A stretch of 64,000 nucleotides of DNA from Pseudomonas putida (GTDB taxonomy: Bacteria > Pseudomonadota > Gammaproteobacteria > Pseudomonadales > Pseudomonadaceae). Positions within the stretch are counted from its first letter, which is position 1. Every line of letters begins with the position of its first letter. Of the stretch, positions 54,738-63,800 are shown piece by piece. The stretch is taken from NCBI RefSeq assembly GCF_022627325.1, contig NZ_JAETZZ010000001.1, positions 248,001 through 312,000 of the forward strand. The letters are read 5' to 3'. The position numbers and the translations under genes were made by a program. The notes beneath the pieces are model-generated. The model saw only the letters and a list, made by a program, of their open reading frames with translations, made no database searches and was not told the origin of the DNA.

Positions 54738-54778
54738 TCTCCAGACGCTACAGCCAAACGCTTCAGCGCTTGGCCTAA
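54734..54778 (+). pseudogene. Start relic of the 950-residue-type gene, copy 3
   Basis: ATGA overlap with the preceding stop, then MISRRYSQTLQRLA and stop, matching MISNSKDQILQRLA of the intact gene at 57909. Confidence 0.8.
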
Positions 54779-55086
54779 CTGGCCAGCACGCTGAAGTTAC
54801 TGCGTTCATCATTCCCTATGTCGGCACATGACTTGTTATGCCGGGTTGTGTGCCGGCTGTTGATTGCCGCACCTTTTCCGCTTGCGGCGTTATTAAAAAT
54901 AAGAGCAGCGACATTAATAATCAGCACGCCAGGGACCTGTTCAGGCGTGGTGGCTACCGTGTCTGAGACCGATTGAAAGCCGATGTTTGAAGCGGTGCTT
55001 AACACGCTTGACCTGTTAATTTTGCTAGTAGGCGGGTGGCTCAAACGCGCTTATAAATGAGCCCTGAGCCCACGAGGAATAGGCCA
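54779..55086. repeat. Array spacer 3 with module promoter element
   Basis: Almost identical to spacer 2 (51598-51905), including the promoter-like words and the GAGGAATAGGCC ribosome region. Confidence 0.8.
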
Positions 55087-55399
55087 ATGTCACGCCGACT
55101 TGAACAGACGGTCGAGCCGCTAACGCCGCCACCCGCTCCGATCATCGAAATACTCACGACCGACGATGAAATCGATTTTGAGACCTTGGACGATGATGAT
55201 CTGGCTGTTCGATGGAATGGCCAGGCATCCAGACGAAGTCGACGCAAGAGTAATCGCACTCACAATCCCGGGAGACGTAGTGAGGGCGCAGAAGCTCGGT
55301 GAAATGTTTGAAAGCCACGTAACGGTGAACGTCGAGAACGTCGATCGACAGGACGTGACTACGACGTTCTCCACACGCTATTTAACAATGGCTCAATAG
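55087..55399 (+). pseudogene. Truncated beta-sandwich gene, relic 2
   Basis: It has the same missing T and the same deletion junction as relic 1, with about a dozen further base changes. Shared junctions mean one deletion event followed by duplication. No stop interrupts the C-terminal piece in its own frame. Confidence 0.85.
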
Positions 55400-55428
55400 C
55401 CGTTGATCATGCAATCGAGGACAGAAAA

Positions 55429-57912
55429 ATGGCTAGAGAATCGCTTGAAGATTTCCTGAGTTTCATGCGCGAAAAGCCTCGCACTTTGGGCTGGGATGCG
55501 ATTGTCGCGTATGACCGTAACAAGGCCAATGATTTGCTGGTACAGGAATACATAGATCGTTTCGAAAGTACGGCATACTTTGAAACGCTGACCTTCGCTG
55601 TACCCATCACCCAGGGTTGGCAAGTTTCTGAAGGGCAGCGTCTAGACAAGCCCCGCCTGAAGTTCGAGGATGCCGAGCTGGGTAACAGTACAGCAGATTT
55701 GTCGATGCACATCGTGGGCGGCCGCCAGTTTCACGTGGGTTTCGACCTGAACGGTGGTTATCGGTTCAACTCCATTAAACTGGCCGATGCACTGAATGGG
55801 CCTGTATTGCATGTGCGTGTGCGCTTGGGCAATTCGCCGGGTGTTATCGAGCCAGTACAGAATGGGGAGGCAAAGGTCGTCATCGACTTGAGCAACCCGA
55901 CTTGGGAATTTTACCTGACCTTTTCAGACTACCCGGAAGAGAACCTGGTGGGCGGTGCGCGCTACAAAGAGATCTTTTCCAATTGGCCTGACGAAAAGAA
56001 AAAGTTAACTTTGAATACGCTCAAGGTTGCGCCGGACGAGTTTGTACAGCCAGCCAGTTTTTTGATCAGGACCCATGCCGAGCCCAATGCGACGGGTGGC
56101 GAAGGTGCTGTGCTGCTGTTCGTAACAATGCAGGGAGGTGAAAACGGCAGCTTGCCGGCGACTGATGAAGATTTTCATTACCTGCTACCCGATGGTGAAA
56201 CGCCCTATAGTACCAATGTGATTTTTTCTCAAAAATATTTCGTAACACGGTTGGTGGCAAAATGGTTTGCCGGACTCAATAGTGCCAACGCTGATAGCCC
56301 TTTCGAGTTCAAAATATCGGGCGACGGTGACGGGAGACAGACGTTCATTCAGGGGATTGAAGCTACGCGAGGCGTATTTAAAGCACCGCGCTATACGACC
56401 GATCAGAGTGCCAGGCCTTATCTGGACTATCAAAATGGATTCAATCTTCCGTTTGCACCTGATCCGGTTTTTGGGGTGGGTACGTTCCTTGCGAAGCAAT
56501 CCCAGCTTTCAGAAGAGCTAGAACTCGCTTGGTCCGGGGACAATAACACTTTTGTCGAGGCCGGCACGAATACAGGGCAGGGGTGGTATGCCGGTGAGTC
56601 TGATTTCGGTTGGACCGGGACTGCTACTTTTAGGTTCGGACTCGATGATCAAAATCAGTGTCGAATGCAGTTCCTAGGCTACGCAATGTTGTGTAGGCTG
56701 GGAGTTAGGTCGGACTGGTATGATTATGCCAAGGATTATCCAGCCATGTATGAGGTCATAACCGAAACGAACAGAGTAGGAGGCGAAAAGGTCAAAGAAG
56801 CGGTCACTGGGGCCATCGACAGTTTCGCTGGTGCCACTAACGATCTCAATCTGTTTCTGATTCATGGGTTGTTGTTCAGGGGCGGAGCGGAGGTCATACA
56901 GCCTGATGAAGCCCACCTCCCCGGTGATGTCGTACTTCCTGGGTATCTGGCCCCCTCCAGAACAGCCCTCAAACTCAATGCCACTGAAGTGACCATCGGC
57001 GCCGGCTCGTTCTATCAATTCACCGCCGAGCCATCCAGCGGGGTCACCTGGGCAGTGAGCAACTTGCCGGATGAAGAGGGTGATTGCGGCAGCATCGATG
57101 GCAACGGCAAGTACACGCCCATGGCCGCCTCGACAATTCCCCATGCGCAGAAGGTGGTCATCGTCACGGCCACCAGCGGCGAGCATATCAGCCGGGCCCT
57201 GGTCACCGTCATCAAGCGCAGCATTGCCCTTGACCCGGTCATCATGACCGCCCAGCAACTCGCCACCAAGGATAACGTCTACAAGGTTTCAGGCGCTTCG
57301 CTACAAGGCAGTAACCTCCAATGGCGTATGTCGGAGAATGCGATCGGGTCGATCCAGACCGACCCTGACCCTCTTCCGGACGTGCAGGATGGTCGCCTGT
57401 ATGTCGTGCCCAAGAAAAGCAGCGCCGCGACCATGGCGTTCGACGAGCGTTACGGCAAACTCATGCCGGTGCCCTCCGAGCAGTGGCAGGCCCGGCGGGC
57501 GGCGGGCTGCAAGTTTTCCGCAGTCGACCTTTCCGATCTCATGGCCTTCGAGCAGATCATCGTCGAAGGGGGAAACGACAGCCAAACCATCGACGTGCTG
57601 TTGCCGCTGCGCAACGAAACGCACTGGTTCACGTACCAGCCGATGGCTGACGGCGCCGTGCAGCTAGAGTTCTGGACCGATACCCAGGATGGCCATTACC
57701 AGGTCCCCCCCGAAGATGCCGATTGGTTTCTGGTCAGGGGCAACGGAACGTTAGAACTGGGCCTGTACACGCCTGCTGCCGATGGTAGTGACAGCTATGC
57801 CGTAGTGGCGGCCTACGAGCAGGGCGCTCGTGGCTATTGGTGGACCTACGCCATCCTGCCCATGCCCTATCTGGACGTGGCGCCCATTATTGAAAATGGA
57901 GCAAGCTCATGA
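55429..57912 (+). CDS. P47/TULIP-like array protein 4
   Basis: An 827-residue paralogue with GAGGA before the ATG. GWDAIVAYDRNKANDLLVQEYI and GEGAVLLFVTMQGGENGSLP are kept, but the following helix reads VIFSQKYFVTRLV and the centre (ISGDGDGRQTFIQGIEATRG, then DQNQCRMQFLGYAMLC with Cys unusual for the family) is unlike the rest. The C-terminal half again matches proteins 1 and 3. It is the only P47-like copy still followed by an intact 950-residue gene, whose ATG overlaps its stop by four bases. Confidence 0.74.
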   Translation: MARESLEDFLSFMREKPRTLGWDAIVAYDRNKANDLLVQEYIDRFESTAYFETLTFAVPITQGWQVSEGQRLDKPRLKFEDAELGNSTADLSMHIVGGRQFHVGFDLNGGYRFNSIKLADALNGPVLHVRVRLGNSPGVIEPVQNGEAKVVIDLSNPTWEFYLTFSDYPEENLVGGARYKEIFSNWPDEKKKLTLNTLKVAPDEFVQPASFLIRTHAEPNATGGEGAVLLFVTMQGGENGSLPATDEDFHYLLPDGETPYSTNVIFSQKYFVTRLVAKWFAGLNSANADSPFEFKISGDGDGRQTFIQGIEATRGVFKAPRYTTDQSARPYLDYQNGFNLPFAPDPVFGVGTFLAKQSQLSEELELAWSGDNNTFVEAGTNTGQGWYAGESDFGWTGTATFRFGLDDQNQCRMQFLGYAMLCRLGVRSDWYDYAKDYPAMYEVITETNRVGGEKVKEAVTGAIDSFAGATNDLNLFLIHGLLFRGGAEVIQPDEAHLPGDVVLPGYLAPSRTALKLNATEVTIGAGSFYQFTAEPSSGVTWAVSNLPDEEGDCGSIDGNGKYTPMAASTIPHAQKVVIVTATSGEHISRALVTVIKRSIALDPVIMTAQQLATKDNVYKVSGASLQGSNLQWRMSENAIGSIQTDPDPLPDVQDGRLYVVPKKSSAATMAFDERYGKLMPVPSEQWQARRAAGCKFSAVDLSDLMAFEQIIVEGGNDSQTIDVLLPLRNETHWFTYQPMADGAVQLEFWTDTQDGHYQVPPEDADWFLVRGNGTLELGLYTPAADGSDSYAVVAAYEQGARGYWWTYAILPMPYLDVAPIIENGASS

Positions 57913-60761
57913 TCTCAAACAGCAAAGATCAGATTCTCCAACGCCTGGCACAAGGCCAAGTCATGAACGGCTGGGGCGCGATCATCGCGCTCGAGGGGGA
58001 GCAACTCAACAAGATGCTCGAACAGCGCTATCTCGAGGCCTTCAGAGACCTGAGCTTTCTGCTGCCATTCACCCTGGAGCTGTCACCGGGCGAAAGGCCG
58101 GATGAACAAATCGTGTTGAACAACCTGGTGTTCGGCGTGCCGCGGCTGTCGTTCGAAGCAGCCCAACTGGCCGACAACAAGGCCACGCTTACCTTGGATA
58201 TTCTCGCGGGCACCATGACGCAGATGTTCGACACCCCCGCGCAGCCGCCAGTCATGTTGCAGAGCACCAACCTCGGCGCGGAGTTGGGGCATCGCGTGCA
58301 GATGACCGTGAGCCTGACCGTTGTCACGGGGCTTATCGATGGCAGCGGCAAGCTGGCGATCGACATGTCCCAGGCAGAGGGTTTCGACTGCCAGCTGGGC
58401 CTGGCCAGGGAGGTGGAACTGGAGATCGCCCAGGCCATGGGTGCGCGCATCCAGTCGTTGCCCGCCTATCGGCAGCTGTTCACGGTGGCCACGCTCGACT
58501 TCCAGAACAAAGGGCCGTTGAGCGTGCAGCGCTTCGAGGTGCTGACCCAGCCGCATCCTGATGCTGCCAAGGCCGCGCAAGAGGGAGCAGGGGCCGTTGT
58601 GCTGTTCTGCCAGTTGCGTGCGGATGATGAGCCTGGCGGGTTACCGACCAATGATGGGCGTTTCCCCTATCTGATCCCCGACGATGTCGATATCCAAGGT
58701 GGGGCAGCATTCAATGCCACGGTGTTGATGCACGATCGGTTGCGCAAGTTCTTTCCGCTCCAGGTCCCGGGTGTTGCAGGGCACCTGGCGCTACCTAACG
58801 CGCATGTGCTGGGCGAGGGTGAGACACATGATCCGCTGGACCGCGTCACTTTCACGCAGGTAAGCGCCACAGAGCGCTCGTGGTTCGTCGAGCCTTTGCA
58901 GGCGCAGATCGAGGCCGGCGGCGTCAGGGCGTTCAAACTGGTCAATGGCCGCGGCACCCAGGCCAACGCAACGGCGTCCCAGTGGACCGCCGCCAACCTC
59001 CAACGCCAAAGCACGGGGACGATGCGGCCAGACGGCACCTACGAGGCGTCAGCGCGCCCTGCTTTCAGGCAGAATCAGCAAGTGGTCGTGGTATCCAACG
59101 CCTTCGAAGACGGCGGACAGAACCAGGTGCGCACCTCGATCGCCGTCGAGCACGCCGAGCGAGTGTCCATCTCACCCAGCGCAGTCACCTGGCGCAGGGG
59201 AGAAGCTGCTATCAGCTTGATAGCCAGTACGACGGGGGGGGCCGCATCCTGGTCCTGGAGCCTGGAGGGGGAGATCTATGGCGAGCTGAGTCCAAGCGGG
59301 AATATCGCTACATTCCTACCCGATACGCCGGAACAGAACGTGCCGCAGATTCTGCTGCAGCGCATTCGCGCCACCGATACCAGTAGTGGCCATTTCGCTG
59401 AGGCCACTGTGGTCATCATTGCCTTTAGCGCCACATTGACCGTCACTCCGGCGCATGTGCCGGCAGTGGATGCCACGCAGCCGATCACATTCCAGGTGGA
59501 AGGAGGGAACGAAGGCATTGAGTGGTCGCTTTTCGGAGAGGGCTTTATTGATAGTGAGACGGGGGAGTTCACCCCCCCACCGAAGCCAGAGAGCAAGGTC
59601 ACGGTGGTGATGGCGAATTTCCCCCCACGCCAAAGCGGCTATGCGGTCGTCGAACTGGCCGCCGAAGCGGTGGAACCGCCTACCTGGACCGCCCTCACCG
59701 AGTTCAGCCTGGCGATCACGGGTTCGAACACGTGCTACGCCAACGGCATGCAACAGGTCGAAATCCTGGTGACGATCGAAACCTCGACGCCTAGCGGGCA
59801 ACCGAAGCAACCGCTGTCACCCACTGAGCTCTCCACGCTCAAACTGTATTATGACGCTGGCAGTACCCAACTGGAGTTCCTGGCGCCGGAGCAGGAAGGT
59901 TTGCCACCTGGCAGCGGTATCGACTGGGCAGTGGCTGTGCTGCCGAACCGCTTCCACCCTCAAACCGCCACTACGTCACCGGCGATTACTGGCGACCCTG
60001 AGGCGACCCGCCGACGGTATCTGTATCTGCAGAGTGGCCAGGCGACCAACACCCGGACGATCTATGCCAAGTTCACCAAAGATGGGGGTGGCGAATATGA
60101 CTCTCGTGATAAGAACGGCAAGACCGACATTCAGAGCGTAGCCCCGCCAACGCTCGACGCCAGCCATTACAACCTGCAACGCGATCGGATCAAGGAGATC
60201 CGTGGCAGCAATGCAGGGGGACTGGACGACCCATTCAGCTATTGGACGGCATCGCTCGACTACTGGACGCTCTCGTACAGGCTTCATGGCTCTGGGCCTA
60301 ACGTAAAGTTCCTGCTCTGTGAGCCTGTTGCTGCGCTTTCGGCAGTGCGCTGGGAAAGCGAGCAGTTGGATGAAAGCTTTGCCAGCTACCTGGCCTACGC
60401 CTTCAACCCCTATGAGGGCGAAGACCCATCCTCGCCTCCAGGGCTCATTATCGACCCCTGGCTGCGCGCCTTGTTTGCCGAAGAAAAAATCGGCTTCGAG
60501 GACCTGGAGGAAGATTTGGTGCCAGGCAAGGGGCCTGCGCCGGGTGACTTGATGGTCAGCCTCCACCGCATGGATGACCTCGTTTATTGGCATGACAAGA
60601 TGGGTAACGGCGAGGAATACCGCAATTACCGCGAGCACCTGGAGGGGGGCTTGAAGTTCAGGCTTCGGGACTTGTACGGCAACCTGCATCCGATCGTGAT
60701 CGATTACCCTGGCCCGACGGTGACGGGCCACCGTAACACCGTTGAGTTGCGCCTCTGGTGA
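57909..60761 (+). CDS. P47/TULIP-like large partner protein with Ig-like domains
   Basis: The 950-residue protein has no signal peptide. Its N-terminal half repeats the plan of the array proteins: NGWGAIIALEGEQLNKMLEQRYL, then VPRLSFEAAQLADNKATLTLDIL, and GAGAVVLFCQLRAD, GGLP, PYLIP near 235-260. So it is a distant paralogue, perhaps comparable to OrfX beside P47. Residues ~390-590 hold Ig-like units (VSISPSAVTWRRGEAAISL, LTVTPAHVPAVDATQPITF). The C-terminal ~250 residues are unique (WRESEQLDES-like acidic part, LRDLYGNLHP end). It overlaps the preceding gene by ATGA and precedes the right RHS gene by 67 bases. Confidence 0.72.
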   Translation: MISNSKDQILQRLAQGQVMNGWGAIIALEGEQLNKMLEQRYLEAFRDLSFLLPFTLELSPGERPDEQIVLNNLVFGVPRLSFEAAQLADNKATLTLDILAGTMTQMFDTPAQPPVMLQSTNLGAELGHRVQMTVSLTVVTGLIDGSGKLAIDMSQAEGFDCQLGLAREVELEIAQAMGARIQSLPAYRQLFTVATLDFQNKGPLSVQRFEVLTQPHPDAAKAAQEGAGAVVLFCQLRADDEPGGLPTNDGRFPYLIPDDVDIQGGAAFNATVLMHDRLRKFFPLQVPGVAGHLALPNAHVLGEGETHDPLDRVTFTQVSATERSWFVEPLQAQIEAGGVRAFKLVNGRGTQANATASQWTAANLQRQSTGTMRPDGTYEASARPAFRQNQQVVVVSNAFEDGGQNQVRTSIAVEHAERVSISPSAVTWRRGEAAISLIASTTGGAASWSWSLEGEIYGELSPSGNIATFLPDTPEQNVPQILLQRIRATDTSSGHFAEATVVIIAFSATLTVTPAHVPAVDATQPITFQVEGGNEGIEWSLFGEGFIDSETGEFTPPPKPESKVTVVMANFPPRQSGYAVVELAAEAVEPPTWTALTEFSLAITGSNTCYANGMQQVEILVTIETSTPSGQPKQPLSPTELSTLKLYYDAGSTQLEFLAPEQEGLPPGSGIDWAVAVLPNRFHPQTATTSPAITGDPEATRRRYLYLQSGQATNTRTIYAKFTKDGGGEYDSRDKNGKTDIQSVAPPTLDASHYNLQRDRIKEIRGSNAGGLDDPFSYWTASLDYWTLSYRLHGSGPNVKFLLCEPVAALSAVRWESEQLDESFASYLAYAFNPYEGEDPSSPPGLIIDPWLRALFAEEKIGFEDLEEDLVPGKGPAPGDLMVSLHRMDDLVYWHDKMGNGEEYRNYREHLEGGLKFRLRDLYGNLHPIVIDYPGPTVTGHRNTVELRLW

Positions 60762-60765
60762 ACCG

Positions 60766-60797
60766 GCAAGCGCCCTGCGGCTGCGCGGGGCGCTTGC
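60766..60797 (+). terminator. Hairpin between the 950-residue gene and the right RHS gene
   Basis: GCAAGCGCCC and GGGCGCTTGC form a perfect ten-base stem with a 12-base loop, without a T run. It could reduce read-through or protect mRNA ends, setting a lower RHS dose than the P47-like proteins. Confidence 0.5.
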
Positions 60798-60828
60798 GAT
60801 AAAAACCAACCGCTATCAGGAACAGGTC

Positions 60829-63800
60829 ATGACTACCAAGACTCTGGTGCATTCCAACGCCTTCAATTTCTTGAGCTTCGTGCAAAACAGCGTGGACCCG
60901 CGCACCGGCCAGTACACCCTGGCCATCGAACTGCCCGAACTGGTCGGTAACGACCTCAGCGGCCCGTCATTGCCGCTGCGCCTGGCCTACAACCCACTCA
61001 ACAACCAGGATTCGGGCTTCGGTGTCGGCTGGACGTTGAACCTTACCGAATACGTGCCGGCGAGCAACATGCTCACCTTGCACACCGGCGAGCGCTACAA
61101 GGTCGTCGGCGACAGCAACGACTACGCCATTCCCGAGCGCAAGCTGGAAAGCTTCCACTTCCATGTCGATGATGCCGAGCACTTTCGCGTGGTGCACAAG
61201 ACCGGCCTGGTCGAATTCCTCGAGCTCCACGGCCCGCAAAGCAACCGCGTGGCCCTGCCGGTGCGGGTCGAAGCCGCCTCCGGCCATGCCATCACCCTTG
61301 AGCACACGCAAAACCCCTACGCCGAAAATGCCCCCTGCCTCAACCATATCACGCAGGCCGGGCCGTCTCTGCTCACGCTGACCTACGAGAGCGCCAGGGT
61401 ACTGATCGACCTGCATCCGGGGTCCGGCCCGGGGGGCGCGCCCCTGGCGCGCTACGAACTCAAGCTCAGCAGCCAGGGCTCGCCGGCCAGGCGCTGCATC
61501 GACGCCGTGGTGCTGCCCACCGACGACAAGGCCAGCTGGCGCTTCAAGTACCGTGAACAGCGTGGCCTGTTCCTCCTGAGCGAGGTAGCCACCCCCAGCG
61601 GCGCCGTCGAGACCATCGCCTACGATGACGACGGCCATACCTTCCCCGGCGCCGGCCAGCTGCCCGACCCCCTGCCTCGGGTGACCCGCCACCAGGTCGA
61701 CCCCGGGGCCGACCAGCCACCGATGATCACCACCTACGACTACACCAGCAACAACTTCCTGGGCTATGGCAGCGGGATCCAGTGGAAGGACGATGGCGAG
61801 GATCATCTCTACGACTCCACCGACCAGTATTTCACCTACGGCTCCACCGCCACACAGTGGCTGCTCGACGATGAGGGTGTGGAGCAGCCCCTGCGCACCA
61901 TCACCCGTACATTCAACCGCTTCCACCTGCTGAGCAAGCAGGTCACCAACCAGGATGAACACATCCAGGAAGCCGAGACCGCCTACCATGAGCTCCCCGG
62001 GCTGACCTTCGCCCGGCAACCGAACAACTTCCAGCTCCCTTACAGCACGACCCAACGCTGGAAACGCGGCAACCAGCTGCGCGAAGAAGTGCTGATCACC
62101 CGCTACGACGAGCATGGCAACCTGACCCTCAAGTCCGAAGTGGCCGTGCCCCGCTACGATGCCCAAGGCAAACTGCTGGAAGCGCCAACCCTGGCCGGAA
62201 CGATATACACCCGCCACAGTTACTACCCGGCCCTGGGCGAAGGCGACGATTGCCCGCCCGACCCGTACGGTTTCGTGCGCACGACCAAGGAAGAGACCCG
62301 GTACCCGGCCACCGACGCCGAGGGCCAGGCGCAAACCTTGTCTAACCGCTACTACTACAGGACGTTCGACACCCTTGGCGGCAGCCAGGGCGCCGACCAC
62401 TACCTGCTGGAGCGCCAGGCGCAATTGCAAGTGCATGAAGGCAATGCCACGCTGACGATTCAGGCCAAGGAGAGCCTGTATTTCGATGACGCCGCAGATG
62501 CCCTGCGTCATGGCCGTCTCGAGTGCGAGACGACCACCCGGGCCGAGAGTGGCTTGCCTAGCGAGGTCAGCTACATCACCCAGGTTGCCTACACCTATGA
62601 AAAGCTCACAGGTGACGCTGGCAACGTGTTGCAGACTGTGCAGACCCATACCGGGTTCGATCACGATGAGGAGTTGGAGGATGGTAGCCGGCGCGACGCC
62701 CGCAAGACTGTCACCCTGCAGCACTGTGTGCTGATCAACGAGCCGCTGCTCAACCTCGACGACAACCAGGTCGAGATTGCCTACCAATACGACCCGTTGA
62801 GGCGGGTGACCCAGGAAACCGTGTCGCCCAATGACCCCCAGTACACGGCTTCACGCACCTATACCTACACCCTGGTGGGCGCCACGGGTGGGCGTGCCAG
62901 CCAGACCATGGCCGATGTGAAGCACGTTATCACCCGCAGCTGGGTGGACGGCCTGAACCGTGTGGTCGAAGAAGAACGCCAGGATGCCGATGCCGATACC
63001 CCGGCGAAGGCTCAGGACTACCGCATCAAGTACCAGGCCAGGTACGACGCCTTGGGCGACCTGGTAGAGGAAGTCGAATACGACTGGCTGGACTACAGCG
63101 ACCGCAAAACCGAACTGCCGTTACCCTCGCATTACCTGTATGACGCATGGGGTGAGCGGTATTGCGAAATCGGCGCCGATGGCGCGAAACACTATGATCA
63201 GCTCGACCCGATCGGTGATGCTAGTGCCGACGGCCCCCTGCGCGATGCCTGGAGCGAGTCGGCCGATGGCACGCTCAAGACTGGCGTGACGCGTACCTGG
63301 CTCGACCTGGCGCAGCAGCCGACCCGGATCGAGCGCTTCGATGCCGGCGGCAATTCATACAGTGTCGAACAGCACTTCTACGACGGGCTGAGGCGCAAGT
63401 GCCGCGAGATCGACGCCGCGCAGGCCAGCAAACGCTTCACCTACGACGAGTTCGACCGCCTGCGCGACGAAACCCTCGCCAATGGTGCCGTGGTACACCG
63501 CGACTATGCGCCACACAGCGGCGAGGACCTGCCGGTAGCGATCGACGTCGGTGGGGTGGTGTTGGGGACGCAACGTTTCGACGGGCTGGACCGCATGATC
63601 GAGTCCACCACCGGGGGACGCCGCCGTGTCCAGCACTTTGCCCCAGGCCAGCGCCAGCCCGAAGCGGTAGTGACCGCAGCGGGCGCCCAGATCAAGTACC
63701 GCTATGCGCCGCAATTGGGCGAGGAGCCGTTGGAGCGGTATGTGGAAACCACTGAGGTGCGGGCCCAGTATGACTACGATGGACAAAATGCCAGGCTGAC

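Larger units (their letters stand above)
54738..57912 (+). repeat. Segmental duplication unit II
   Basis: Tandem partner of 51557-54737. Differences concentrate in the centre of the P47-like gene; spacer and gene ends are nearly the same. Confidence 0.85.

Noticed and set aside
46907..55086. The three repeated spacers as a CRISPR array or IS element
   Set aside because: The repeats are about 310 bases, spaced by whole genes, without a transposase or terminal inverted repeats. They are explained by tandem duplication.
44376..57912. Reading the four paralogues as intimin/invasin-type adhesins because of their Ig-like C-termini
   Set aside because: There is no signal peptide, LysM or beta-barrel, and the N-terminal half has a different, P47-like plan.
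60967..62787. 606-codon minus-strand frame opposite the right RHS gene
   Set aside because: Shadow of the RHS reading frame in GC-rich sequence. The same shadow appears opposite the left RHS gene (40478-41626), and its composition is not protein-like.
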